NCBI RefSeq assembly: GCF_963667685.1
Contig: NZ_OY763930.1
Span: 341,001 to 405,000 of the forward strand
DNA length: 64,000 nt
Source: Maridesulfovibrio sp.
GTDB taxonomy: Bacteria > Desulfobacterota > Desulfovibrionia > Desulfovibrionales > Desulfovibrionaceae
Direction: 5' to 3'
The notes under the pieces are model-generated. The model saw only the letters and a list, made by a program, of their open reading frames with translations. It searched no databases and had not been told where the DNA came from. Below, one piece after another: positions 8,571 through 17,103 of this stretch. Made by a program: the position numbers and the translations under genes. Positions within the stretch are counted from its first letter, which is position 1, and each line of letters begins with the position of its first letter.

Positions 8571-9464
8571 ATGTTTAAAAAAATCCTTTTGGCGACCACC
8601 GGCTCCCCTGCGAGTTTCGGTGCCGCACGCGTAGCTTTCGACATGGCGAAGCGCTACGATTCAGAAGTAACAATCTTCCATGTTGTGGGTGTGCCCACCA
8701 AGGCATTCTCTCACGTTGTCAACGATGTGCGTACCGGTGAAGAAGTCGAGATAGACGCAGAGTACCTCTCATGGGTCGAAGAAGAACTCAAGACAACCTT
8801 CGCCAAGCAGTTTGAAGAAGCTGCTAACGCTAAAATCGTTCTGACAACCGGTGTACCTTCCCGTGAAATCCTGCGAGAAGCCCGCAGCGCCGACAGTGAC
8901 CTTATCGTCATGGCTGCAAGCTCCGGCGAAAACGCTTCTTTTCACAAAGGCTACCCCGGAAGCACCCTGCAGAAGGTGGCAAAATCCGCCCGCTGCCCGG
9001 TTCTTTCCGTACACCGTGAATCCGCTTCCTACTGGGGCGGGTTCTCCAACATCCTTTTTGGTACCGACTTCTCCAAGCAGGCTGAGAGCGCATTCAAATT
9101 CGCTCTGTCCACAGCCCGCGAACTCGACTGCGACCTGACTATCTTCCATGCCCTGGATATCAGCGGCAAGGTTCTGGACCAGAATGAAATCGAGGAAGAC
9201 CTCATCACAGCCCGCAAGCGCATCAGGGAAACCTACGTGCCGCTCATGGGTGATTTCACTAACTATGATATCGAAGTATGGGAAGGAACTCCCTACGTCG
9301 AAATCGTCAAACTCGCCCGTGAGAAGAGCGTGGACCTTATCTGCCTCGCCCATCACACCAACGAGCTTGATCCGGAAAGAGCACGTATCGGTTCAACTGT
9401 TGAGCAGGTCATTTTAAGGGCAAACTGCCCGGTGGTCAGCGTCAGCAAGCCCGATAAAGTATAG
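8571..9464 (+). CDS. Tandem universal stress protein (two UspA domains)
   Basis: 297 residues made of two Usp folds (about 1-145 and 150-297). Domain 1 ends with a Gly-rich nucleotide loop (GYPGSTLQKVAKSARCPVL). Domain 2 ends similarly (RIGSTVEQVILRANCPVVSV). Both begin with a beta strand followed by the usual TDFS/TTGS element. Such tandem proteins often bind ATP and respond to energy or redox stress. It directly follows hmcF on the same strand with GAGGTG before the ATG. It is therefore probably co-transcribed and available when the Hmc pathway is used. The molecular target is unknown. Confidence 0.85.
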   Translation: MFKKILLATTGSPASFGAARVAFDMAKRYDSEVTIFHVVGVPTKAFSHVVNDVRTGEEVEIDAEYLSWVEEELKTTFAKQFEEAANAKIVLTTGVPSREILREARSADSDLIVMAASSGENASFHKGYPGSTLQKVAKSARCPVLSVHRESASYWGGFSNILFGTDFSKQAESAFKFALSTARELDCDLTIFHALDISGKVLDQNEIEEDLITARKRIRETYVPLMGDFTNYDIEVWEGTPYVEIVKLAREKSVDLICLAHHTNELDPERARIGSTVEQVILRANCPVVSVSKPDKV

Positions 9465-9565
9465 GCTGCCAGTATAACTGAATCGAATTTATTATCTGTC
9501 GACAGCTGGGGAAATACATGCTGCCGGACAAGATAAAGGGGATAGATTCAAAAGGAGGAGTTATT

Positions 9566-9919
9566 ATGTCTAAGAAGATCTTAATTATAGATGACGATCA
9601 GGATATCCGTTCATACTTGGGCGATCTTTTCAGCGATAACGGCTACGAAACCGTTATGGCTGAAGACGGTGCGGTTGCAATGGAGGTTGTAACTGCCGAA
9701 AAACCGGATTTGATCACTCTGGACCTTGAAATGCCGGGCGAGTGGGGTCCGCGCTTTTACCGTAAGCTCAGTCAGAGCGATGAGTTCAAAAGAACTCCGG
9801 TAATTGTTATCAGCGGACTTCAGGCTAACAAGTACGCAATTCCCAAGGCTATAGCCACACTGACCAAACCCTTCGATGCCGAAGAACTGATCAGGATTGT
9901 GAAAGACACAATCGGCTAA
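9566..9919 (+). CDS. rrf1: Single-domain response regulator, Rrf1-like
   Basis: A 117-residue CheY-like receiver with no output domain. It has the acidic pocket IDDDQD (residues 8-13), phospho-acceptor Asp53 in TLDLEMP, Ser in VISGL and Lys in LTKPFD. After the Asp is an unusual EWGPRFYR segment shared with the receiver at 10059. In D. vulgaris the rrf1 receiver gene directly follows hmcF; here a Usp gene intervenes. I chose the ATG at 9566 because AGGAGG lies 8 bases upstream; an in-frame upstream start lacks one. A terminator follows, so this closes the hmc-usp-rrf1 transcription unit. Confidence 0.8.
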   Translation: MSKKILIIDDDQDIRSYLGDLFSDNGYETVMAEDGAVAMEVVTAEKPDLITLDLEMPGEWGPRFYRKLSQSDEFKRTPVIVISGLQANKYAIPKAIATLTKPFDAEELIRIVKDTIG

Positions 9920-9935
9920 CGGGGATCCATATCGA

Positions 9936-9974
9936 GGCCGGTCAGCACGCAAGTGCCGGCCGGCCGTTTTTTTT
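9936..9974 (+). terminator. Rho-independent terminator of the hmc-usp-rrf1 unit
   Basis: A GC-rich inverted repeat (GGCCG...GCAC with GTGC...CGGCC) starting 17 bases after the receiver stop is followed by eight T residues. It marks the end of the hmc operon. Confidence 0.85.
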
Positions 9975-10016
9975 AACTTGAAAGATTGCGGAACTACGGT
10001 GTAGGCTTCTCCTCAC

Positions 10017-10036
10017 CAGAAGGTTGTAACCTTCTG
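10017..10036. promoter_or_regulatory. 20-bp inverted repeat upstream of the second receiver
   Basis: CAGAAGGTT and AACCTTCTG are perfect inverted arms separated by only GT. They end 22 bases before the ATG at 10059. A two-base loop is too tight for a good RNA hairpin, so a DNA-binding site for a dimeric regulator is more likely. No identical arm was noticed at the hmc promoter. Confidence 0.45.
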
Positions 10037-10058
10037 AAATACCTAAAAGGTGACAAGA

Positions 10059-10430
10059 ATGCCCCAAAAAATAATGGTCGTCGACGATGATCCGTATATC
10101 GTAGATTACCTTGTAAATGTTTTCGAGGACCACGGATACCTCACCTGCCGCGCTTTCGACGGGACTTCCGCCTATGATGTTGCAATGGCTGAAAATCCCG
10201 ACCTGATCACCCTTGATCTTGAAATGCCAAATGAATGGGGACCAAAATTTTACCGCAGACTGACTCAGGAAGAACAATTTTCTGAAATTCCTGTGATTGT
10301 CATCAGCGGCCTGCCCGGAATTCATATGGCAATTAAACGTGCTGTTGCGACAATCAAAAAGCCATTTGACCCGACTGAGGTCATTGAAATCGTGCGGAAA
10401 GCATTGGGAGAAAACAACGGGCTGGATTAA
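10059..10430 (+). CDS. Single-domain response regulator, Rrf1 paralogue
   Basis: A 123-residue receiver without output domain. It has VVDDDP at the acidic pocket, phospho-acceptor Asp53 in TLDLEMP, Ser in VISGL and Lys in IKKPFD. The block PDLITLDLEMP-x-EWGP-x-FYR is the same as in the receiver at 9566, so the two are recent paralogues or a functionally paired set. An in-frame GTG lies at 10050, but AAAAGG sits right on it and 7 bases before the ATG at 10059, which I prefer. The histidine kinase at 10490 begins 59 bases downstream and is the likely partner. Confidence 0.85.
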   Translation: MPQKIMVVDDDPYIVDYLVNVFEDHGYLTCRAFDGTSAYDVAMAENPDLITLDLEMPNEWGPKFYRRLTQEEQFSEIPVIVISGLPGIHMAIKRAVATIKKPFDPTEVIEIVRKALGENNGLD

Positions 10431-10489
10431 AAGCCTGTCTGTTTCCTTTATTTAAGCCCCCTGACTTCCTGCTTTCATGAGGTTCGCCG

Positions 10490-12451
10490 ATGTATAATAA
10501 AAAGCTGCTGCTTGTTGATGATGAAGAAGGTCTCCGCCGTTTTCTAGGCCTGACCCTGATGGACCTCGGCTATGAAGTGGAAACTGCAGAAAACGGAGAA
10601 CAGGCTCTTAAAGCAATCCCGGAAGTTAATCCGGCCATAATTATCACCGATATAAAAATGCCGCGCATGGACGGCATAGAGCTGCTCAAAGCTGTCAAAG
10701 CCGACTATCCGCACATTGAAATAATAATGCTGACCGGTCATGGCGATCTCGACCTGGCCATCGAATCTCTTAAATCTGAGGCAGCAGACTTCATAACCAA
10801 ACCAATTGATAACAACGTACTTGAAATTTCACTCAGACGAATCATGGAGAAGATTGAGCTTAAGGCTAAGCTCCGTGAACATACCGAAAACCTTGAACGT
10901 CTTGTTGAAGAAAAAACTCAGCGCATCATTGAACTGGAACGCCAGAACGCAGCCTGTCAGGTTATCGAAGGATTAAGTGAAGCACTATCCAGTGCGGCCC
11001 ATGAAGTTGAAACCGGAAGCGGACTTTTCAACGAACTTCCCTGCCTTGTTTCAATCCATAACCGCTATCTTGAAATTGTTGCCGCCAACGAACTGCTCAA
11101 GGAAAGACTTGGCGACGTGGTTGGCAAAAATAGTTTCGACATATATTCCGACCGCGAATCAGCCGGTAACGCCTGCCCTGTGCAGCTGACCTTCCAAACA
11201 GGCAAAGGGCAGCGCAGCAAAGAAACTTTCATTGGCGAAGACGGCACGGAAATTCCGGTCACAGTGTACACTGCTCCGATTCCAAACAAAAGCGGCGACA
11301 TTGAACTGGTTTTGGATATTTCTGTCGATATGACCGAACTTAAGCGACTCAATGACGAACTGCTGGAAACTCAGTACAAATTCCAACGCCTGTTTGACGA
11401 AGCCCCCTGTTATATTTCTGTGCAGAACCCTGACTTTTCCATTGCCGAAGTCAACCGCCGCTTTAAAGAAGATTTCTCTGAACCTCTTGGTAAAACCTGT
11501 TTTTCATCATACAAACACCGTGATCGGCCTTGTGATCAATGCCCGGTGCAACGCACTTTCAAAGATGGAAAAACACATCAAAGCGAAACGGTAGTGACCA
11601 CTAAGGACGGTGAGCAGAAAAATATGCTGGTCTGGTCTGCGCCCATCCGCAATGCTTACGGGGAAATCAAGCAGGTAATGGAAATGTCCACCGACATTAC
11701 CGAAATTCGCCGTCTACAGGATCACCTTACCTCACTCGGGTTTATGCTGGGCTCCATGTCACATGGCGTGAAAGGGATGCTCACCGCTCTTGATGGCGGT
11801 ATTTACAGACTTGAATCAGGATTACGCAAAGAAGACCCGCAACGGGTAAGCGAAGCTGCGGCAGCGCTCAAAAACGTTGTCGGCCGCGTCAAGAAGATGG
11901 TCCTTGACATCCTTTATTATGCTAAATCACGTGAAATTGAGACCGAATCCGTTAAAGCTGCCCTGTTCCTTAAGGAGACTGCATCTCTGATAGTATCCAA
12001 GGCTGCTGCTGCCGGAATTAAATATGAGATTGATATCCCAGATGAACTGGGGGAAATCGAAATAGATTCCAGTTCCATGTCAGCCGCAATTGTTAATTTT
12101 CTGGAAAACGGCGTGGACGCATGTGATCCAAAACTTCCCGGTAAAGAATACCGACTCAGGGTTGCTGCGCACGATCTGGATGACAAAATTAAATTGACAG
12201 TAAGTGACAATGGATCTGGAATGGACCGTGAGACAAGGGAAAAGATATTCACTCTTTTCTTTTCTTCCAAGGGCAAACGCGGCACAGGAATCGGACTCTT
12301 TATCTCCAACCAGACAATTGAGCAGCACGGAGGTAAAATCAGCGTTGAATCCGAACCGGAAAAAGGAACAACCTTCACAATAATTCTGCCGCGGAAAGCA
12401 GATACTAAAAAAAATAAAACCCAAACAAATGCGGGCTGTTCTCGCAAATAG
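10490..12451 (+). CDS. Soluble hybrid histidine kinase: receiver-coiled coil-PAS-PAS-HisKA-HATPase
   Basis: 653 residues without transmembrane helices. Order: receiver (1-122, Asp54 in IITDIKMP), coiled coil (about 125-155), PAS 1 (about 165-280), PAS 2 (about 290-405), dimerisation helix with His425 in SMSHGVKG, and an HATPase with NFLENGVDA (N box), DNGSGM (G1) and GTGIGLFIS (G2). PAS 2 contains CDQCPVQRTF. PAS 1 has a degenerate form, NACPVQLTF. The N-terminal receiver suggests control by an upstream kinase, and the output is probably the adjacent Rrf1-like receivers. It lies between those receivers and rrf2, so a role in hmc regulation is a reasonable inference. Confidence 0.88.
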   Translation: MYNKKLLLVDDEEGLRRFLGLTLMDLGYEVETAENGEQALKAIPEVNPAIIITDIKMPRMDGIELLKAVKADYPHIEIIMLTGHGDLDLAIESLKSEAADFITKPIDNNVLEISLRRIMEKIELKAKLREHTENLERLVEEKTQRIIELERQNAACQVIEGLSEALSSAAHEVETGSGLFNELPCLVSIHNRYLEIVAANELLKERLGDVVGKNSFDIYSDRESAGNACPVQLTFQTGKGQRSKETFIGEDGTEIPVTVYTAPIPNKSGDIELVLDISVDMTELKRLNDELLETQYKFQRLFDEAPCYISVQNPDFSIAEVNRRFKEDFSEPLGKTCFSSYKHRDRPCDQCPVQRTFKDGKTHQSETVVTTKDGEQKNMLVWSAPIRNAYGEIKQVMEMSTDITEIRRLQDHLTSLGFMLGSMSHGVKGMLTALDGGIYRLESGLRKEDPQRVSEAAAALKNVVGRVKKMVLDILYYAKSREIETESVKAALFLKETASLIVSKAAAAGIKYEIDIPDELGEIEIDSSSMSAAIVNFLENGVDACDPKLPGKEYRLRVAAHDLDDKIKLTVSDNGSGMDRETREKIFTLFFSSKGKRGTGIGLFISNQTIEQHGGKISVESEPEKGTTFTIILPRKADTKKNKTQTNAGCSRK

Positions 12452-12546
12452 AGTTGTTCCATTGCTGCTTTCAATCCAGGCCATATCCTGCTATAAAGAT
12501 GTGATAAACAACAGTTAAATCAATAATATCAAACAAATATAATCAC

Positions 12547-12981
12547 ATGAAATTAACTACACGTTCAAGATATGGTGCCAGACTCCTGCTCGATATTGCC
12601 CTGCACTCTGAAAACGGACCTGTTCCCAGCAAAGACTCAGCTCGCCGCGAAGACATCTCTCTTAAATATTTGGAAAAAATTCTTAAGATTCTTAAAGAAG
12701 CCGGATATATAATCGGAAAGCGCGGTCCAAACGGCGGAAATGTGCTGACCATGGCTCCTGAAAAAATAACTCTCGGCAAACTGACAGAAGCACTCGAAGG
12801 CGAAGATAAAATCCTCGACTGTGAAGAAGGTGATGTCACAACCTGTCCGAGGGCCGCTGTATGCCTGCGCCGTTCCATTTGGGACGATGCCAATCAGGCC
12901 ATGTACAAAATGCTCGATTCTTATACTCTCGCCGATCTAATTAAAGACGCCCGTCTCTGCCCTATGGACAGACCTGAATAA
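12547..12981 (+). CDS. rrf2: Rrf2 family transcriptional regulator
   Basis: A 144-residue winged-helix regulator. The N-terminus MKLTTRSRYGARLLLDIA and the helix-turn-helix region DISLKYLEKILKILKEAGYI are textbook Rrf2/IscR. RGPNGG forms the wing. Three cysteines, C92, C100 and C106 (C-x7-C-x5-C), occupy the place of the IscR Fe-S ligands, so it probably carries an Fe-S cluster. A fourth Cys is at 138. In D. vulgaris rrf2 lies downstream of hmc and is reported to lower hmc expression. Here it is separated from hmc by the two receivers and a kinase. The Shine-Dalgarno is weak. Confidence 0.93.
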   Translation: MKLTTRSRYGARLLLDIALHSENGPVPSKDSARREDISLKYLEKILKILKEAGYIIGKRGPNGGNVLTMAPEKITLGKLTEALEGEDKILDCEEGDVTTCPRAAVCLRRSIWDDANQAMYKMLDSYTLADLIKDARLCPMDRPE

Positions 12982-13038
12982 CTCCAAGAGCTATTCTAAT
13001 GACCAGCTGTAGCCGCAGCCGTAATCAGGGAGTGCAGA

Positions 13039-15300
13039 ATGTTTAAAAAATACCGACAGACCCTGATTATGAAAATGCTTCTCTCCGGAGGGATAACGCT
13101 TCTTTTGAGCGTTCTCCTCTGGACAAGCTTCAATGTCATTTTTTTCAAAAAAAATGTAACCGACAATATCCAGTCGGACATTGCCATGCTTTCCGATACA
13201 GTTCTGCTCAGCCTCCATCACGCCATGATGCTGGACTCCAAAGAATTCATCCAGAATGATATCAATAACATCAGCAGACAGGGAGAAATCAAATCAATCC
13301 GTGTAATCAACAAAATGGGCCAAATCATTTATTCAAATGACCCCGATGAGATCAATCACGTAATTGAAACTTCCAGTCCACCCTGCTGGAACTGCCATAA
13401 ACACGAAAATCCCCCGGCCACCATGAGCCTTGACCAGCGAACCAGACTGAAAACCGTCAACGGCAAAAAATACATGGGGATTATCACACCTATTCCCAAT
13501 TCAAATGGCTGCGCACCGGGCCCCTGCCATGTCCATGCCGTTGATGAAAAACTCCTCGGCCTTCTGGATCTGGAAATTTCCACAGAAAAGAAAAGCTCCA
13601 TGCTGGACACATTTGAAACTGCAAATTTCGGTATAGCTATTGTAGTATTCATCGCCACCTTTGGAGCACTATTTGTTTTTGCCTACAACTTCATATTCAA
13701 ACCTCTAAGAAAAATAATCAAATCCACAAGGGAGTTCGGGTCTGCTCAGGATTTCATTGAAATCCAGCTGGACCAGACCGATGAAATCGGAACACTGGCT
13801 GATGCATTTAACATGATGGGCAGACAGGTTCAGGAAAAACACCGTGCCCTTTTGGAACAAAAAGAAGAATACCGCGATCTGTTTGATAATGTCCCCTGTC
13901 TGGTCAGTGTTGTTGATCTCAATTTCAGGGTAATCCGCCACAATAAGGCTTACGAAAAACATTTCGGCAAACCGCGCGGCAGACAGTGTTATCAGATCAA
14001 CAAAGACCGGGACCGCAAATGTGATGAATGCCCGGTTGAAAGAACTTTCTTTGACCTTACCCCCCACATGAGCGAGGAATCCGGCCTTTCCAAGGAAGGG
14101 AAAAACATCCACTGGATTGTTTACACTTCACCAATAAAAGACCGTAACGGTAAGATCGTAGCCGCTATGGAAATGATGCTCGACATTACCCGGCGCAAAG
14201 AGCTGGAAGAAAGTCTGGCTGCATCCGAACAGCGTTACCATGCCATATTTGACTCAATCCCCGGCGCCGTATTTGTTCTGGATGCTGATGACTTGAGTAT
14301 TCTTAACTGCAATGATCCTGTGGAAGAAATATACGGCTATCCCCGTAAAGAAATACTCGGCAACTCTTTTTTACTGCTCTTCCGTGAAGAGGAACGGGCA
14401 GACTATGATCATCTTTTAAAAGTAAGACATGAAATAGGCCCCTGCTCGCATGTCACAAAATCCGGTACATCCATTTATGCCATGTTGCGCATTTCCCCTG
14501 CCGAGTTTGAAAACAACCGCACTCTGATCATAACTTGTAGCGATGTAACCAAGAAGCTTGAAGCAGAGCAGCAACTGATACAGGCCAGTAAGATGGGTAC
14601 GCTGGGTGAAATGGCTTCCGGAGTTGCTCACGAACTGAACCAGCCCCTTGCCATTCTCAAAACAATCAGCAACCTGCTGATGCGCAAAGTTTCACGCAAT
14701 CAGCAGGTCGAACCTAAGATCCTGCAGGAGATGGCTGAAGGAATCGACACCCACGTCAACAGAGCCAGCAAAATCATCGACCACATGCGTGAATTCGGCC
14801 GTAAATCCGAAATCAAGACCATGCCAGTGCAGGTTAATGATGTTTTACGCCGGGGCTTCGATTTCTTCAGCAGGCAATTGACCCTGCGTAATATCCATGT
14901 TGAATGGAACCTCAACAGCCACCTTCCGCAAGTTATGGCCGATGCCAACCGCTTGGAACAGGTTGTCATCAACCTGCTTATCAATGCCCGTGACGCTATT
15001 GAAGACCGCTGGAAAAACAGTGTTCCGCTGGCAGACGACAAAAAGATATTCATCAGCACCGATTTCACTGACGAGCACGTAATAATAAAAGTCTGTGATA
15101 CCGGACCGGGTATCCCTGATTCTATTCAAGGCCGCCTTTTTGAACCGTTTTTCACCACCAAGGATGTCGGCAAAGGAACCGGTCTCGGTCTCTCCATCTC
15201 TTACGGAATTATTAAGGACTACAATGGCGTGATAAAGGCATCAAACGAACCTGACCATGGTGCGTGCTTTACCATTACTTTTCCTTACGAATTACCTTAG
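13039..15300 (+). CDS. Membrane histidine kinase with c-type haem motifs in its periplasmic sensor domain
   Basis: 753 residues. TM1 spans about 10-36 and TM2 about 195-218. The periplasmic domain between them contains CWNCH (C116-H120) and CAPGPCH (C158-H164). These are CX2CH and CX4CH haem-attachment motifs, both used in Desulfovibrio cytochromes c. Then come HAMP (220-275), PAS 1 with CDECPVERTF (about 285-395), PAS 2 (about 400-515), HisKA with His531 in GVAHELNQP, and an HATPase with NLLINARDAI and GTGLGLSIS. It looks like a redox- or gas-sensing kinase exported and haem-loaded by the cytochrome c maturation system. It is placed after rrf2 with 57 bases between, probably part of the same regulatory unit. 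Confidence 0.87.
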   Translation: MFKKYRQTLIMKMLLSGGITLLLSVLLWTSFNVIFFKKNVTDNIQSDIAMLSDTVLLSLHHAMMLDSKEFIQNDINNISRQGEIKSIRVINKMGQIIYSNDPDEINHVIETSSPPCWNCHKHENPPATMSLDQRTRLKTVNGKKYMGIITPIPNSNGCAPGPCHVHAVDEKLLGLLDLEISTEKKSSMLDTFETANFGIAIVVFIATFGALFVFAYNFIFKPLRKIIKSTREFGSAQDFIEIQLDQTDEIGTLADAFNMMGRQVQEKHRALLEQKEEYRDLFDNVPCLVSVVDLNFRVIRHNKAYEKHFGKPRGRQCYQINKDRDRKCDECPVERTFFDLTPHMSEESGLSKEGKNIHWIVYTSPIKDRNGKIVAAMEMMLDITRRKELEESLAASEQRYHAIFDSIPGAVFVLDADDLSILNCNDPVEEIYGYPRKEILGNSFLLLFREEERADYDHLLKVRHEIGPCSHVTKSGTSIYAMLRISPAEFENNRTLIITCSDVTKKLEAEQQLIQASKMGTLGEMASGVAHELNQPLAILKTISNLLMRKVSRNQQVEPKILQEMAEGIDTHVNRASKIIDHMREFGRKSEIKTMPVQVNDVLRRGFDFFSRQLTLRNIHVEWNLNSHLPQVMADANRLEQVVINLLINARDAIEDRWKNSVPLADDKKIFISTDFTDEHVIIKVCDTGPGIPDSIQGRLFEPFFTTKDVGKGTGLGLSISYGIIKDYNGVIKASNEPDHGACFTITFPYELP

Positions 15301-15607
15301 AATCGAGACTGATTCTAAAATCTGGTATCACGACAAGCATATGCTGATGCTTGAAAGTGAAGAATAGTCGCGTGCGTTATTATGTTTCTTCATTACAGGA
15401 TCAGATACTCATTCCACTTACAGCCTGTACTATATCGGTCATTTTGACTCTGCCCGCCCCAACCTTGCAGATTATGCCAAGAAATGTTATTTGGGCCTAC
15501 TTTTTTGTGAATCTCACATAAATATCCCTACATTTTTTCGATAAGCGAAATACTGTTTGTCCGAAAATCAATTTAAGCACATCTTTAATCTAACACAGGA
15601 GGGGCGG
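15301..15607. other. Intergenic region before the symporter gene
   Basis: About 300 bases without a convincing gene. Two small inverted repeats lie just after the kinase stop: AGAATC/GATTCT (15299-15316) and CAAGCAT/ATGCTTG (15334-15353), neither with a T-tract. No GG-N10-GC sigma-54 site was found. The promoter of the symporter must be here but is not obvious. A TTG at 15557 opens the symporter frame early; AGGAGGGG at 15598 instead points to the ATG at 15608. Confidence 0.5.
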
Positions 15608-16897
15608 ATGTTTTCTTGGTACTTTAAAAGTAACCTGTTAGTTCGAATTATTATTGGTCTGGTTTTAGGAGCCATTGCCGGACTTTTTCTGGGTCCGGAT
15701 GCAAAAATGCTTTCACCGCTCGGGGATATACTGGTCCGCTCATTAAAAATGATCGTTATGCCGGTAATTGTCTCAACCATAATTGTCGGGGCAGGAAGCG
15801 TAAAGCCCAGCCAGCTTGGTAAAGTAGGCGCAAAGTGTATGAGCTTTTACATGCTGACCACCGGATTCGCGGTTGCCATCGGACTTTTTTTCGGAAACAT
15901 CCTCCAGCCGGGTAACGGCCTTGAACTGGCCTCGGAGGGAGCTACCTTCAAACCAGCCGCAGCAGCCAAAGCAACTTCATTCCTCGATATTCTGATTAAC
16001 ATCATCCCTAAAAACCCCTTTGCGGCAATCACCACCGGTGATGTACTTTCAACCATCTTCTTCTGTATCATCACCGGTATCGCAATCTCCGTGCTGCGCC
16101 ACAGCGAAGATGCCCGCATCAAGAATGCAGGAGATTCACTTTTCTACCTTTTCGAAGGTCTTGCCGAAGTTATGTATCTGATAATCAACTGGGTGCTTCA
16201 GTACGTACCCATCGGTGTGTTCGCACTGATCGCAGTGGTTTTCGGTGCACAGGGCTCCAAGGCATTCGGACCGCTGGGCGTAGTTGTAATCGCCACCTAC
16301 CTGGCTTTTGCGTGCCACATTCTTATTGTCTACGGCGGCGGACTGATGCTCTTCGGTGTAAACCCGATAGCGTTCTTCAAAAAGGTTAAAACCGCATCCA
16401 TCGCAGCATTCGTAACCAGAACCAGCAGCGGAGTCCTGCCTATCAGCATGGAAGTAGCAGATAAAGAGCTTGGTGTTGATAAGAGTATCTACTCATTCTC
16501 GCTCCCGCTTGGAGCCACAGTTAACATGGACGGAACCGCTATCTATCAGGGCGTCTGTGCCCTGTTCATCGGTTACGCTATTGGAGAACCCCTGACTTTC
16601 AGCCAGCAGATTACCGTCATCGGAACGACTATTCTGGCATCACTTGGGACTGCCGGTATTCCCGGAGCGGGAGCTATCATGCTCATGATCGTGCTTAACT
16701 CCGTGGGATTGGAAATCACCGCAGGTTCCCCCACTGCTCTTGCCTATGCAATGATCTTCGGCATCGATGCCTTACTCGACATGGGACGCACCTGCACTAA
16801 CGTCACAGGAGACCTCGCCGTAACCTGCGCAGTGGCCAACAGCGAAAATGAACTGAATAAGGAATGCTGGGAACCGGCAGAAGCTACCCAGCGATAA
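15608..16897 (+). CDS. Dicarboxylate/amino acid:cation symporter (DAACS, glutamate/aspartate-like)
   Basis: A 429-residue Na+- or H+-coupled importer with about eight transmembrane helices and two re-entrant hairpins. HP1 has TRTSSGVLP, TM7 has NMDGTAIYQG, and TM8 has DMGRTCTNVTGD. The Asp-Arg-Asn set in the last motif is that of glutamate/aspartate carriers such as GltPh. C4-dicarboxylate DctA proteins usually differ at the Arg. I therefore favour an acidic amino acid substrate. AGGAGGGG 7-10 bases upstream decides the ATG at 15608. It is followed by a long palindromic terminator. Its neighbour kinase could regulate it, but nothing in the sequence proves that. Confidence 0.85.
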   Translation: MFSWYFKSNLLVRIIIGLVLGAIAGLFLGPDAKMLSPLGDILVRSLKMIVMPVIVSTIIVGAGSVKPSQLGKVGAKCMSFYMLTTGFAVAIGLFFGNILQPGNGLELASEGATFKPAAAAKATSFLDILINIIPKNPFAAITTGDVLSTIFFCIITGIAISVLRHSEDARIKNAGDSLFYLFEGLAEVMYLIINWVLQYVPIGVFALIAVVFGAQGSKAFGPLGVVVIATYLAFACHILIVYGGGLMLFGVNPIAFFKKVKTASIAAFVTRTSSGVLPISMEVADKELGVDKSIYSFSLPLGATVNMDGTAIYQGVCALFIGYAIGEPLTFSQQITVIGTTILASLGTAGIPGAGAIMLMIVLNSVGLEITAGSPTALAYAMIFGIDALLDMGRTCTNVTGDLAVTCAVANSENELNKECWEPAEATQR

Positions 16898-16910
16898 TAT
16901 CCACCAAAAC

Positions 16911-16964
16911 AAGCAGAAAGCCCCGCAATTTAATTTTAAAATTAAATTGCGGGGCTTTCTGCTT
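16911..16964. terminator. 54-bp perfect palindrome, bidirectional terminator
   Basis: Twenty-seven bases starting AAGCAGAAAGCCCCGC are followed without any gap by their exact reverse complement ending GCGGGGCTTTCTGCTT. The centre is an A/T-only tract. Either strand gives a GC-rich stem followed by CTTTCTGCTT. It sits between the symporter and the converging TPR gene and probably terminates both. Perfect palindromes of this length are unusual in bacterial chromosomes because they can extrude cruciforms. Confidence 0.85.
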
Positions 16965-17103
16965 TAATATCTGCAACACGGTTACCGGAACCCGTATATT
17001 TCAGTACATACCTGATATTTCGTATTTTTGAATACGTCCACCTATATGCTGAAACACTTTTCCTCAGGATTCCAGCTGCAAGCGTTCATACAGGCAGTTG
17101 TCA

